14,628 nucleotides of DNA from Desulfobacterales bacterium (lineage in GTDB: Bacteria; Desulfobacterota; Dissulfuribacteria; Dissulfuribacterales; JAMONC01): positions 1 to 14,628 of the forward strand of contig JAMONC010000086.1 of assembly GCA_027066725.1 (NCBI GenBank), read 5' to 3'. This document shows positions 7,597-14,628 of this stretch, in pieces. The stretch's first letter is position 1. Each line of letters begins with the position of its first letter. A program made the translations under genes and the position numbers. The notes beneath the pieces are model-generated. The model was given only the letters and a program-made list of their open reading frames with translations. It was not told the DNA's origin and did no database searches.

Positions 7597-8703
7597 ATGT
7601 ATATAGATTCTAGTTTGAATTGCAAACCCCCACCTTTAAAAATAGGTGATTTAACCGTTCCCATCCCTATTATCCAGGGTGGAATGGGGATAGGAATTTC
7701 TATGTCTGGGCTAGCCTCTGCAGTTGCAAAAGAAGGGGCTATAGGTGTAATTGCAGCCGTTATGATCGGCTTTAATGAAAAAGGGTTTTATAAAGATCCT
7801 AGAGGAACTACACGAACTGCTCTTGAAAAACATATAAAAAGGGCAAAAGAATTGGCACCCAATGGTGTAATTGGTGTAAATATTATGGTAGCCCTTACTG
7901 ATTATGAAGAGTTAGTTCGTATTTCAGCAAAGGCAGGAGCAGATCTTATAATAAGCGGAGCAGGGCTCCCTTTAAATCTTCCAGCTCTTTTACCAGAGGG
8001 TTCCAAGACTAAATTAGTCCCCATTGTATCTTCAGGAAGAGCTGCGGCTATATTATGCCGTAGATGGAAGCAGCACTTTGGGTTCCCTCCACATGCTATT
8101 GTAGTTGAAGGACCAAAGGCTGGGGGACATCTAGGATTTAAAGCAGAAGAGCTGGAATCCCCTAATAAAGAGCTTAAAATAATAGTTAAAGAAGTTATAG
8201 AGGCAGTAAAGCCTTTTGAAGACAAATGTGGACAAAAAATTCCTGTAATAGCTGCAGGGGGGATATACTCAGGAGCTGATATGTACGAATTTTTGTCTAT
8301 GGGAGCCTCTGGTGTACAAATGGCAACTAGATTTGTAGCAACTTATGAATGTGATGCCTCAGATAGATTTAAGCAGGCTTATATAGAAGCAACAAAAGAT
8401 GATATAGTAATTATAAAAAGCCCTGTAGGGCTTCCAGGAAGGGCTTTAAATGGTCCTTTTGTTGAAAAAATAAAACAAGGAAAGGTAAAACCACATAAGT
8501 GTACCTATCATTGTTTAAAGACCTGTAATTATAAAACAGCTCCTTACTGTATTTCTATGGCATTAATAAATGCACAAAGAGGAAATTTAGAATCAGGTTT
8601 TGTATTTTGCGGGGCAAATGTTTGGAAGGTCAACAAGATCCTATCTGTAAAAGAGCTAATTTCTGAAATCCTTAAGGAGTATTCCCAGGCAGCTTGTCCA
8701 TAA
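7597..8703 (+). CDS. Nitronate monooxygenase / FabK-like FMN-dependent oxidoreductase (COG2070)
   Basis: 368 residues forming a flavin TIM barrel of the 2-nitropropane dioxygenase family. Visible family motifs are the N-terminal IPIIQGGMG (QGGMG 27-31), VEGPKAGGHLG with the conserved His178, the phosphate-binding IAAGGIYSGAD (from 218), and QMATRF (241-246). FMN binding and oxidation of alkyl nitronates are family knowledge; FabK enoyl-ACP reductases share the fold, so the true substrate is open. The C-terminal extension carries C302-X3-C306-X3-C310-X7-C318 in HKCTYHCLKTCNYKTAPYC. I recall similar Cys-rich tails in homologues from anaerobes; classical NMO and FabK lack it. ATG 7597 lacks a ribosome binding site. 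The gene is alone on its strand, and no strong terminator follows. Confidence 0.88.
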   Translation: MYIDSSLNCKPPPLKIGDLTVPIPIIQGGMGIGISMSGLASAVAKEGAIGVIAAVMIGFNEKGFYKDPRGTTRTALEKHIKRAKELAPNGVIGVNIMVALTDYEELVRISAKAGADLIISGAGLPLNLPALLPEGSKTKLVPIVSSGRAAAILCRRWKQHFGFPPHAIVVEGPKAGGHLGFKAEELESPNKELKIIVKEVIEAVKPFEDKCGQKIPVIAAGGIYSGADMYEFLSMGASGVQMATRFVATYECDASDRFKQAYIEATKDDIVIIKSPVGLPGRALNGPFVEKIKQGKVKPHKCTYHCLKTCNYKTAPYCISMALINAQRGNLESGFVFCGANVWKVNKILSVKELISEILKEYSQAACP

Positions 8704-8740
8704 TTAACTCATAGACTGATTTTACAATTTATTTTTTAAA

Positions 8741-8754
8741 AATTGCTTGCAATT
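8741..8754. repeat. Short palindrome upstream of an extended -10 element
   Basis: AATTGC-TT-GCAATT has perfect 6-bp arms around a 2-base centre. It ends six bases before the TGTTATACT element, so it covers the -35 zone of that promoter candidate. It could be an operator, a weak hairpin at the end of the flavoprotein transcript, or chance in AT-rich DNA. Confidence 0.4.
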
Positions 8755-8759
8755 ATATT

Positions 8760-8768
8760 TGTTATACT
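8760..8768 (+). promoter_or_regulatory. Extended -10 promoter candidate
   Basis: TGTTATACT matches the extended form TG-N-TATAAT with 5 of 6 in the hexamer. No good -35 is found at normal spacing, which extended -10 promoters tolerate. It would drive the small gene at 9018 through a long leader. Confidence 0.35.
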
Positions 8769-8961
8769 TATTTTACTCTTTAAACTAAAGTTTACTTACT
8801 AAATAACTTAAAGTATTTAATTAATTGCTCATTAAAAACTTAAAGAATCTTTTTAATTACTTGTTAACATCAAAAATATATTTATTAATGTCTAAAAATT
8901 TTTTGCCGATTTAATAAAAAATCATAGATAAAGAGCAAATGTAGAATATAAAGCAAAAAGG

Positions 8962-8973
8962 TATCATGTGATA
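8962..8973. repeat. Short palindrome in the leader of the 67-residue gene
   Basis: TATCA-TG-TGATA, perfect 5-bp arms, 44 bases before the start codon. Operator or RNA hairpin are both possible; it is too short for confidence. Confidence 0.35.
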
Positions 8974-9017
8974 TCGGAATATGCTAATAAAAAATCAAGC
9001 TATAAGGAGGCGCTAAA

Positions 9018-9221
9018 ATGGATGCAAAGATTCTAGTGGAAGACATCAATGAGAAGACTGGTGAAAAGGTTTTATTAAATCTAACCATGGGATCTTACTT
9101 CATTGAAGATGAAGAACTACTTAAAAAGTATATCAATAAAGCCATTGAAGCATTTAATGAAACATTAAAAGATTATGGTATTAAAAGAAAATTAATAGAA
9201 ATAGAAGAAATAAATAAATAA
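9018..9221 (+). CDS. Small hypothetical protein, 67 residues
   Basis: I do not recognise this protein. It begins with a strand-like segment (AKILVEDI, then KVLLNLTMG) and continues as one long charged helix (EELLKKYINKAIEAF) and a basic-then-acidic tail. It has no signal peptide, membrane helix or cysteine. That it is a real gene is supported by the best ribosome binding site in the window, AAGGAGG at 9004-9010 with seven bases to the ATG, and by the intrinsic terminator starting 13 bases after the stop. Its layout as a single gene with its own leader and terminator suggests independent regulation. Function unknown. Confidence 0.75.
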   Translation: MDAKILVEDINEKTGEKVLLNLTMGSYFIEDEELLKKYINKAIEAFNETLKDYGIKRKLIEIEEINK

Positions 9222-9234
9222 TAATCATTTGATA

Positions 9235-9283
9235 ATATATCCTACTAGTCTAAAAGCTAAAGGCTAGTAGGATATATCATTTT
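9235..9283. terminator. Bidirectional terminator between the small gene and recO
   Basis: Perfect 14-bp arms ATATATCCTACTAG (9235-9248) and CTAGTAGGATATAT (9264-9277) around a 15-base loop, followed by CATTTT on the plus strand. The T-run is short, and on the minus strand it is weaker still, but the stem is long and the site sits exactly between two convergent genes. The recO stop codon (9282-9284) overlaps its right edge. Confidence 0.82.
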
Positions 9284-10058
9284 AGAAAATACGCTTAAAA
9301 ATAGATGAGAAAAAAGAATCAAGTCTTTTTAATACATAATAAGAATGGGGCATAAAATTCAGATATGTAGCATGGAGATTTATTATTAACAACCAACATT
9401 CAAGCATTATTTTTTTACTCATTTTTATTCTTAAAAGATGCTCTAAGTCCCATTCATATATCCTTAAAAAGGTCATTAAAGCTCCAAGAGAGACTTTAAC
9501 TCCTTCCTCTTTATAGCAAGAATCGCAATTACCAGAAGAAATAGCTTTTATAGAAATATTGTGTAACTTACCTGTTGGACACTTTATACACTTTTCTATA
9601 TCAGGATAATAACCAGAATATATTAAAATCTTTACTTGGAAAAATAGACTAATACGCAAATAGTCAAAATCAAAGCTATTAGCTAAATTTTTTAAAAACC
9701 AACTTAATAATAAAAAAATATTGCGATTTTTATCTTCTTCTTTTAACCATAACTCAACTAACTCTAATGCCAAACTAGCATGAGCAAATTTAAGTGGATC
9801 ATATGCTAAAAAAGAAGAATCCTTTATGAGTTCTGCATCTTTAAGTAAATAAAGGCTTGATGTCCTAGAAATATTAATTTCTGCTTTTATTAAAGAAAAA
9901 GGTTCAAGTACATTAACGAATCTTTTCTTGCTTCTCTTAGCCCCCTTAGCAATGGCTTTAATCTTTCCTTTTTCTTCTGAAAAGAGCGATACTATTAAAT
10001 CAGACTCTCCATATGAATGAGTAGAAATTACATATGCACTTACAACTATAGATTCCAT
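9282..10058 (-). CDS. recO: DNA repair protein RecO
   Basis: 258 residues, the family's usual length. The N-terminal OB fold (1-80) carries the RecO pattern YGESDLIVSLFSEEKGKIKAIAKGAKR (read in the frame from residue 16) and LEPFSLIKAE. The helical C-terminal domain contains a zinc-finger pair C157-X2-C160 and C178-X2-C181, present in many RecO proteins and missing in E. coli. RecO works with RecR (and RecF) to load RecA on SSB-coated single-stranded DNA and to anneal strands. It is the last gene of the mfd operon: the ATG lies three bases after the rodZ-like stop, so translation is probably coupled, and no separate ribosome binding site is seen. Confidence 0.93.
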   Translation of the reverse strand: MESIVVSAYVISTHSYGESDLIVSLFSEEKGKIKAIAKGAKRSKKRFVNVLEPFSLIKAEINISRTSSLYLLKDAELIKDSSFLAYDPLKFAHASLALELVELWLKEEDKNRNIFLLLSWFLKNLANSFDFDYLRISLFFQVKILIYSGYYPDIEKCIKCPTGKLHNISIKAISSGNCDSCYKEEGVKVSLGALMTFLRIYEWDLEHLLRIKMSKKIMLECWLLIINLHATYLNFMPHSYYVLKRLDSFFSSIFKRIF

Positions 10059-10061
10059 AAT

Positions 10062-10628
10062 TTATGGATTATTTGTAGTATTTTTAAATTTAATATTAAG
10101 AAGAGATGAGTTAGTTGTTGCATTATTTAAGAAATATTCAGAATTTTTATTAATAGGAGCTATCTTAGAAGAAGGAATATACATTTTTGTTTTACTTTCT
10201 TGCTTATGATTCCAAATATTAAACTTCAGTTTTATTGAGGAGGGAGAAAAGAAATATATGATAAAAGCTACTAATATTATAAGAACGACAATAATTAATG
10301 TTTTTAAAAAAATTGAAGACTTAAGTCCTAATGGCCCACTATAGCCTTTAGGAATATTAAATTCTGGTTCTGGTTCATAAGAAACATCTTTCTGTTTAGT
10401 AGCTTCATATCTTAAAAGTGTATCTTCCGGATCTAAGCCAATATATTCTGCATAACTTTTAATAAAACCTTTTACAAAGACCTCTGCAGGAAGTGCGTCC
10501 CATCTATCTTCCTCTAATGCCTTTAACAAATGTATCCCAATCTTTGTCCCTGCAGCTACTTCCTCAAGACTAATCTGTCTTAATTCACGCTGAGATCTAA
10601 GATATTGACCAAAACCTTCCTCTGCCAT
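10062..10628 (-). CDS. RodZ-like HTH and single-pass membrane protein
   Basis: 188 residues. An Xre-type HTH of the RodZ class fills residues 5-80: FGQYLRSQRELRQISLEE at the start, ALEEDRWDALPAEVFVKGF in the middle, then SYAEYIGLDPE. A linker leads to one membrane helix at about 106-127. The remaining 60 periplasmic residues are Asn/Ser/Lys-rich, and the DUF4115 beta-domain of full RodZ proteins (usually about 300 residues) is not there. RodZ binds MreB through the HTH and supports rod shape. The N-terminal call is firm, but a role in cell shape is inference because of the short C-terminus. It starts five bases after the surA-like stop and ends three bases before recO. Confidence 0.82.
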   Translation of the reverse strand: MAEEGFGQYLRSQRELRQISLEEVAAGTKIGIHLLKALEEDRWDALPAEVFVKGFIKSYAEYIGLDPEDTLLRYEATKQKDVSYEPEPEFNIPKGYSGPLGLKSSIFLKTLIIVVLIILVAFIIYFFSPSSIKLKFNIWNHKQESKTKMYIPSSKIAPINKNSEYFLNNATTNSSLLNIKFKNTTNNP

Positions 10629-10633
10629 AGTAA

Positions 10634-11644
10634 CTATAATAATATCCTTATAGAAGATTTCTCTCTTAATTCTTCAAGCCACCTTTTAAATCTTTTATCA
10701 ACCTCTTTCTTATATAGCAATTGTCTTATCTTTTCTTTTTCAACTAATAGAGCTTGATCCTTAGTATTTATAATAGCTTTTACTTTAAAAATCTCCCACC
10801 CAAGAGGAGTTCTAATTACAGGAGTAATACCTCCAGCTTTTAACTTTTTTACTGCTTTTTTTATTGAACTAGCCATCTCATCTAATGTAAAGGTCCCTAA
10901 AATTCCTCCATCTTCCTTACAGTCTCTAGAATGGTACTTTTTTAATATCTCAGAAAAAGATACGCCCTTTTTTAAATCTAGAAGAGCTTGTTCTGCCTTC
11001 TGTTTGGCTAATCTTACAGAGGTAGGATCTTTAGGATTTAAAGGTGTAAAACATATATATTGAAGCACATATTGAGGTTTATTAGCTATCTTAGCTAAGA
11101 TATTAGGATGAGATTTAATATATTTATCAATTTGTTCGTCTGTGATAACAATTTTAGACTTTACTTCACTCTGTATAAGCTGAAGTCTTAATAATTCTTT
11201 TGCTAGTTCTTTTTTATACTGCTCAAAACTTGAACCTGAATTAATTAATATCTTTTTAAATTGCTCAAGTGTTAAATGATTACGTTTAAGAATTTGACTG
11301 ATAGCACTTTTTATTTCTTGATCTGTTACTTTAAGCTTGCGCCTTTTAACCTCTTGATCAACTAAAACTTCATCTATCATCTGAGGTAATATCTGATTAA
11401 GTATCTCCTGCTCTTTTTCCTTTCTCTCTTTAGGATCTTTAATATTCTTTAAGTATTTATTTAAAAAAGGTTTTGCTCTTTGTTTTAATTCATAAAGGGT
11501 TATAGGTTCTCCATTTACTACCGCAACTATTCTATCTACAACTTTTGCATAAGAATTATTGAGACATCCTACAATAATCAAAATAAAAAAAATAATTAAA
11601 AATTCTCTTGTTAAAATTGTCCTACATATCCTAAAATTCTTCAT
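10634..11644 (-). CDS. SurA/PpiC-type periplasmic peptidyl-prolyl isomerase, possible lipoprotein
   Basis: 336 residues. A hydrophobic signal segment (15-26) ends in IVGC, a fair lipobox with Cys27; an alternative type I cleavage site is SYA/KV at 33-34. The SurA N-terminal chaperone domain follows (VDRIVAVVNGEPITLYEL from residue 36), then one parvulin domain at about 190-290 containing GVSFSEILKKYHS, EDGGILGTF and TPLGWEIFKV. It has one parvulin domain where E. coli SurA has two. The family assists folding of outer-membrane and exported proteins. The ATG at 11644 overlaps the last 14 bases of mfd in another frame, so translation is coupled. The neighbouring genes are repair genes, so the shared operon is conserved order, not a shared pathway. 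Confidence 0.9.
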   Translation of the reverse strand: MKNFRICRTILTREFLIIFFILIIVGCLNNSYAKVVDRIVAVVNGEPITLYELKQRAKPFLNKYLKNIKDPKERKEKEQEILNQILPQMIDEVLVDQEVKRRKLKVTDQEIKSAISQILKRNHLTLEQFKKILINSGSSFEQYKKELAKELLRLQLIQSEVKSKIVITDEQIDKYIKSHPNILAKIANKPQYVLQYICFTPLNPKDPTSVRLAKQKAEQALLDLKKGVSFSEILKKYHSRDCKEDGGILGTFTLDEMASSIKKAVKKLKAGGITPVIRTPLGWEIFKVKAIINTKDQALLVEKEKIRQLLYKKEVDKRFKRWLEELREKSSIRILL

Positions 11645-14628
11645 GAGAATCTCTTTCTTTTTTTAGTATACAATAACCTGTTGTCTTTAAATTACGCAAC
11701 AAATAATCTAAAACAGATTTTATACCTTTTAATATCTCTTCATCATTTTTTCCACTATAAAGTGGGACAATAAGTCTACCATCAGGTGAAAATTTCCAAT
11801 CCTTTTTGCTAGCTATAAGATCAATCAAATACTTTGGTTCTTTTAGATAATTTGGGTTAAATGCCAGCACAAGCCTTTGCGCGCCCTTTGTAGTCATGTT
11901 GTGATCCAATCTTTCTATCCCCAAACGTCTAAGTCTTCTCTTTATAGCCATTACTTCTAATAAATTTTTTACCTCTTGAGGCATAGTACCAAATCGGTCT
12001 TCTATTTCATAGGAAAATTCCAATGCCTGTTGATGATCCCTTACTTTTGAAAGACGTCTGTAAATCTGAAGTCTTAATTCTATGTCTTCAATATAGTTAT
12101 CTGGGATATAAGCTGCTACAGCTATATTGATTTCAGGATCTATCTCCTCTAATATCTCCTCTCCTTTTAATTCCTCTATCGCCTCTTTTAAAAGATCTAG
12201 ATAAAGCTCATAACCTACCTTTGCAATATGTCCAGATTGAGCCACTCCTAAAATATTACCTGCTCCTCTTATCTTAAGATCACTCATAGCAAGTTCAAAG
12301 CCACCTCCTAAATCCTTTTGCTCTATGATAGCTCTGAGTCTTGACTTTGCGTTTTTCCCCAAGGTTGAATATGGAGGAGTTAAAAGATAGCAATAAGCCT
12401 GAGCTTGAGACCTACCTACTCTTCCTCTTAGTTGATATAAATCTGCAAGACCAAACATATCTGCCCTTGAAATCAAGATAGTATTAACCGTTGGGATATC
12501 TAACCCAGATTCAATAATTGTAGTGCAAACCAGACAATCTATCTCTCGATTTAAAAATTGGAGCATGATATTTTCTAACTCTGTAGGCTTCATCTGTCCA
12601 TGTGCTACTGCTACTCTAATATCTGGTACAAGTTCAACAACAAGCTCTGCAAGTTTATAAAGCCCTTTTATCTTTGGATGTACAAAATATATCTGTCCTC
12701 CCCTAGCTATTTCTCTTTTAATGGCTTCTTTAATTATGCTTTTGTCAAGTTCTGCTAAAAAGGTCTTAACAGGTAGCCTCTTTTCTGGAGCAGTCTCTAT
12801 AACAGATAAATCTCTTATACCAAGGAGAGAAAGCTGAAGTGTTCTTGGAATAGGAGTAGCTGTAAGTGTAATACAATCTACTGTTTTCCTAAGTTGTTTT
12901 AGTCTTTCTTTATGCTTAACACCAAAACGATGTTCTTCATCTATTATCAATAATCCCAAATCTTTAAACCTTACATCCGCTTGAAGGAGTCTATGTGTAC
13001 CAATAATAATATCTATCTTACCTAAGGATACATCTTGTAATATCTTCTTTTGTTCTTGCCTTGACTTCATACGACTTAAAGCAGAAATTGTAATAGGAAA
13101 GTGTTTAAATCTCTCCCTAAAAGTCCTTTCATGTTGCTGGGCTAAAAGCGTTGTAGGAACAAGCACAGCTACTTGTTTACCATCTTCTATCACTTTAAAA
13201 GCAGCTCTTAAGGCAACTTCTGTTTTGCCAAAACCAACATCTCCACATATTAACCTATCCATCGGACGATCTGAAGTAAGATCACTTAAAACATCTTCAA
13301 TGGCTCTTGCTTGGTCAGGAGTCTCTTCATATGGAAATTCTGATTCAAACTGTCTGAATAAAAGTCCAGGAGGAGAAAACTTTTCTCTTTGCCTAATCTT
13401 TCTCTCTGCATATAGATCAACAAGCTCGTGAGCAATCTCTAGTAATGCCTTTTTTATACGTTTTTTGGTAAGCTTCCAAGAAGAAGTACCAAGCTTAGAT
13501 AATATTGGAACTCTATCATCTGGAGCAATATACTTCTCAATAAGGCCTAGGCGGTCTACTGGTAAATAGAGTTTATCCCCTCCTCTATATTCAAGTAGAA
13601 TATATTCTCCTTTTATACCTCTAGCCTCAAGTTGAATAAGCCCTTTATATATTCCGATACCATGATCTCTATGGACTATGTAATCACCTATTTTAAGGCG
13701 ATCAAAACTAAGTCTTGCAAATTTATTTTCTTCTTTTTTTTCAGGAATTGAATATCTTTTACCAATTAAATCTTCATAACTTAAGAGTATAAAAGAATCT
13801 TGAGGTGCCCAAAAACCTGTATCAATATTCCCTTTTAATATAGTTATTTTTGAGAGGTTATTAAAATCGTTTATCTTTAGAGAATCATCATCAAAACTAA
13901 TATATTCATCAGCAGGAAGAATATTTCTAAGTCTTATTATCTCTTCTATTTTTTTTATGCTACCTTTATTGGGACAAGAAATAACTATATTAAGACCGTC
14001 TTCTAGCCACTTTCTAAGCCTTTGTTCTACATAAGATAAAGGATCGTCGTCTAAAGTATAAGAAACCTCACTTTTAAGTGGTGGTATTTTTTTAATATTA
14101 AAAGTAACTCTTTTTTCTTTACCTACCTTATATAATCCATTTAGTGAAATAACTATATTAGGATTAGATTCCAACTGTGACTTGATATAAGAAGGCTCTA
14201 AAAAAAGTTCATCTAATCTTGAAACAACTCTATACCTTTCCCTAGCTTCCTTATAAATATCATTTACATCTTGCCATATTTTATGGAGATGTTGGTTTAT
14301 AATATTGGGTTCTTCAACTGCAAAAATAGTTTTTACATTACTTGTTTTTAAATAGGAAAATATATCTTCTAGCTCTCCATAAAATATAGGCAATAAAGAA
14401 TAAAATCCTTCTATTACACTTTGAGTTTCTAAAAAATCAAGATATTTTCTAATTCGTTCTGCGGGCCAATTAAATTCATTCGCCCTTTTAACAAATCTGT
14501 CTTGGATCTGTTGCAGTTCATGTTTATCTTTTGGGAAAATAAGTTCACTTGCTGGTAGCAATTCTGCATCTTCTATAGAAAATTTTGAGATTTGACTTCT
14601 TGCATCAAAAATCTTGATCTCCTCAATA
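11631..14628 (-). CDS. mfd: Transcription-repair coupling factor Mfd (5' end beyond window)
   Basis: About 999 codons are visible, and the frame stays open to the right edge. The bases before the TTG at 14559-14561 still encode Mfd-like sequence (EIKIFDARSQ, parallel to E. coli SIRTFDVDSQ), so that TTG is internal; roughly 200 N-terminal residues are missing. Domains in order: part of the UvrB-homology module; the RNA-polymerase-interacting domain with IGDYIVHRDHGIGIYKGL (about 13650-13710); the RecG-like motor with Walker A GDVGFGKTE (around 13221-13244), DEEH (12930-12941) and TATPIPRTLQ; then the C-terminal TRCF domain with DIELRLQIYRRL. Mfd pushes stalled RNA polymerase off DNA and recruits UvrA to the lesion. 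All motor motifs are intact. It heads the mfd, surA-like, rodZ-like, recO operon, and its promoter is outside the window. Confidence 0.96.
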   Translation of the reverse strand, partial: IEEIKIFDARSQISKFSIEDAELLPASELIFPKDKHELQQIQDRFVKRANEFNWPAERIRKYLDFLETQSVIEGFYSLLPIFYGELEDIFSYLKTSNVKTIFAVEEPNIINQHLHKIWQDVNDIYKEARERYRVVSRLDELFLEPSYIKSQLESNPNIVISLNGLYKVGKEKRVTFNIKKIPPLKSEVSYTLDDDPLSYVEQRLRKWLEDGLNIVISCPNKGSIKKIEEIIRLRNILPADEYISFDDDSLKINDFNNLSKITILKGNIDTGFWAPQDSFILLSYEDLIGKRYSIPEKKEENKFARLSFDRLKIGDYIVHRDHGIGIYKGLIQLEARGIKGEYILLEYRGGDKLYLPVDRLGLIEKYIAPDDRVPILSKLGTSSWKLTKKRIKKALLEIAHELVDLYAERKIRQREKFSPPGLLFRQFESEFPYEETPDQARAIEDVLSDLTSDRPMDRLICGDVGFGKTEVALRAAFKVIEDGKQVAVLVPTTLLAQQHERTFRERFKHFPITISALSRMKSRQEQKKILQDVSLGKIDIIIGTHRLLQADVRFKDLGLLIIDEEHRFGVKHKERLKQLRKTVDCITLTATPIPRTLQLSLLGIRDLSVIETAPEKRLPVKTFLAELDKSIIKEAIKREIARGGQIYFVHPKIKGLYKLAELVVELVPDIRVAVAHGQMKPTELENIMLQFLNREIDCLVCTTIIESGLDIPTVNTILISRADMFGLADLYQLRGRVGRSQAQAYCYLLTPPYSTLGKNAKSRLRAIIEQKDLGGGFELAMSDLKIRGAGNILGVAQSGHIAKVGYELYLDLLKEAIEELKGEEILEEIDPEINIAVAAYIPDNYIEDIELRLQIYRRLSKVRDHQQALEFSYEIEDRFGTMPQEVKNLLEVMAIKRRLRRLGIERLDHNMTTKGAQRLVLAFNPNYLKEPKYLIDLIASKKDWKFSPDGRLIVPLYSGKNDEEILKGIKSVLDYLLRNLKTTGYCILKKERDSHEEF

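Larger units (their letters stand above)
8704..9017. other. 314-base AT-rich gap without a gene
   Basis: No open frame or RNA family recognised. It holds one extended -10 candidate, two short palindromes and two copies of ACTTAAAG (near 8810 and 8840), then a strong ribosome binding site AAGGAGG at 9004-9010. If transcription starts near 8775, the small gene at 9018 has a leader of about 240 bases. Confidence 0.6.

Noticed and set aside
7902..8225. 107-codon minus-strand frame inside the nitronate monooxygenase gene
   Set aside because: Antisense shadow of a conserved flavoprotein coding region.
10054..10068. Palindrome TCCATAA-T-TTATGGA spanning the rodZ-like stop and recO start
   Set aside because: The hairpin loop would be too small and the stem mostly A-T. 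The match arises largely from the stop and start codons lying close together.
14559..14561. TTG as the start codon of mfd
   Set aside because: The frame stays open to the window edge, and the upstream codons continue the Mfd family sequence, so the TTG is an internal Leu codon.

Overview
This AT-rich window reads as ordinary chromosome of a Gram-negative bacterium. A periplasmic SurA-like foldase, an FtsB-like divisome protein and a RodZ-like membrane protein point to a diderm. The mfd / surA-like / rodZ-like / recO arrangement and the Cys-containing nitronate monooxygenase family remind me of low-GC anaerobic Desulfobacterota. That placement is inference and is weak. There is no sign of phage, insertion sequence, CRISPR or plasmid.

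Layout from left to right. Positions 1-1515 (minus) hold the 5' part of a fused purine-biosynthesis gene: a complete PurD runs without a stop into the start of PurE, which leaves the window at base 1. Divergent from it is a stand-alone TetR regulator of the FadR/YsiA type (1738-2337, plus), with an 18-bp operator-like palindrome sitting on its own promoter. Next comes a minus-strand pair, a SNF2-family ATPase (3246-6209) followed by a SWIM zinc-finger protein (2389-3231), the same pairing as Bacillus YwqA/YwqB. Divergent from that pair is a two-gene plus-strand unit: an FtsB/DivIC-like protein (6374-6715) and an unrecognised helical protein (6722-7102). A bidirectional terminator (7126-7164) separates this unit from a tRNA-Lys/tRNA-Glu operon on the minus strand (7175-7333).

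A nitronate monooxygenase-type flavoprotein (7597-8703, plus) is followed by a 314-base AT-rich gap carrying two small palindromes and an extended -10 candidate. The gap leads to an unrecognised 67-residue gene with a strong ribosome binding site (9018-9221). A second bidirectional terminator (9235-9283) closes this gene and also the large minus-strand operon from the right: mfd (5' end beyond the window), a SurA/PpiC-type foldase that may be a lipoprotein, a RodZ-like HTH membrane protein, and recO. These four overlap or lie 3-14 bases apart, so they are almost certainly co-transcribed.

Most of the window is housekeeping: purine synthesis, transcription-coupled and recombinational repair, envelope folding, cell shape/division and tRNA. 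I found no convincing new multi-gene system. The best leads are the PurD-PurE fusion, the FadR-like regulator with its own operator, the Cys cluster in the flavoprotein, and the two unrecognised small proteins.
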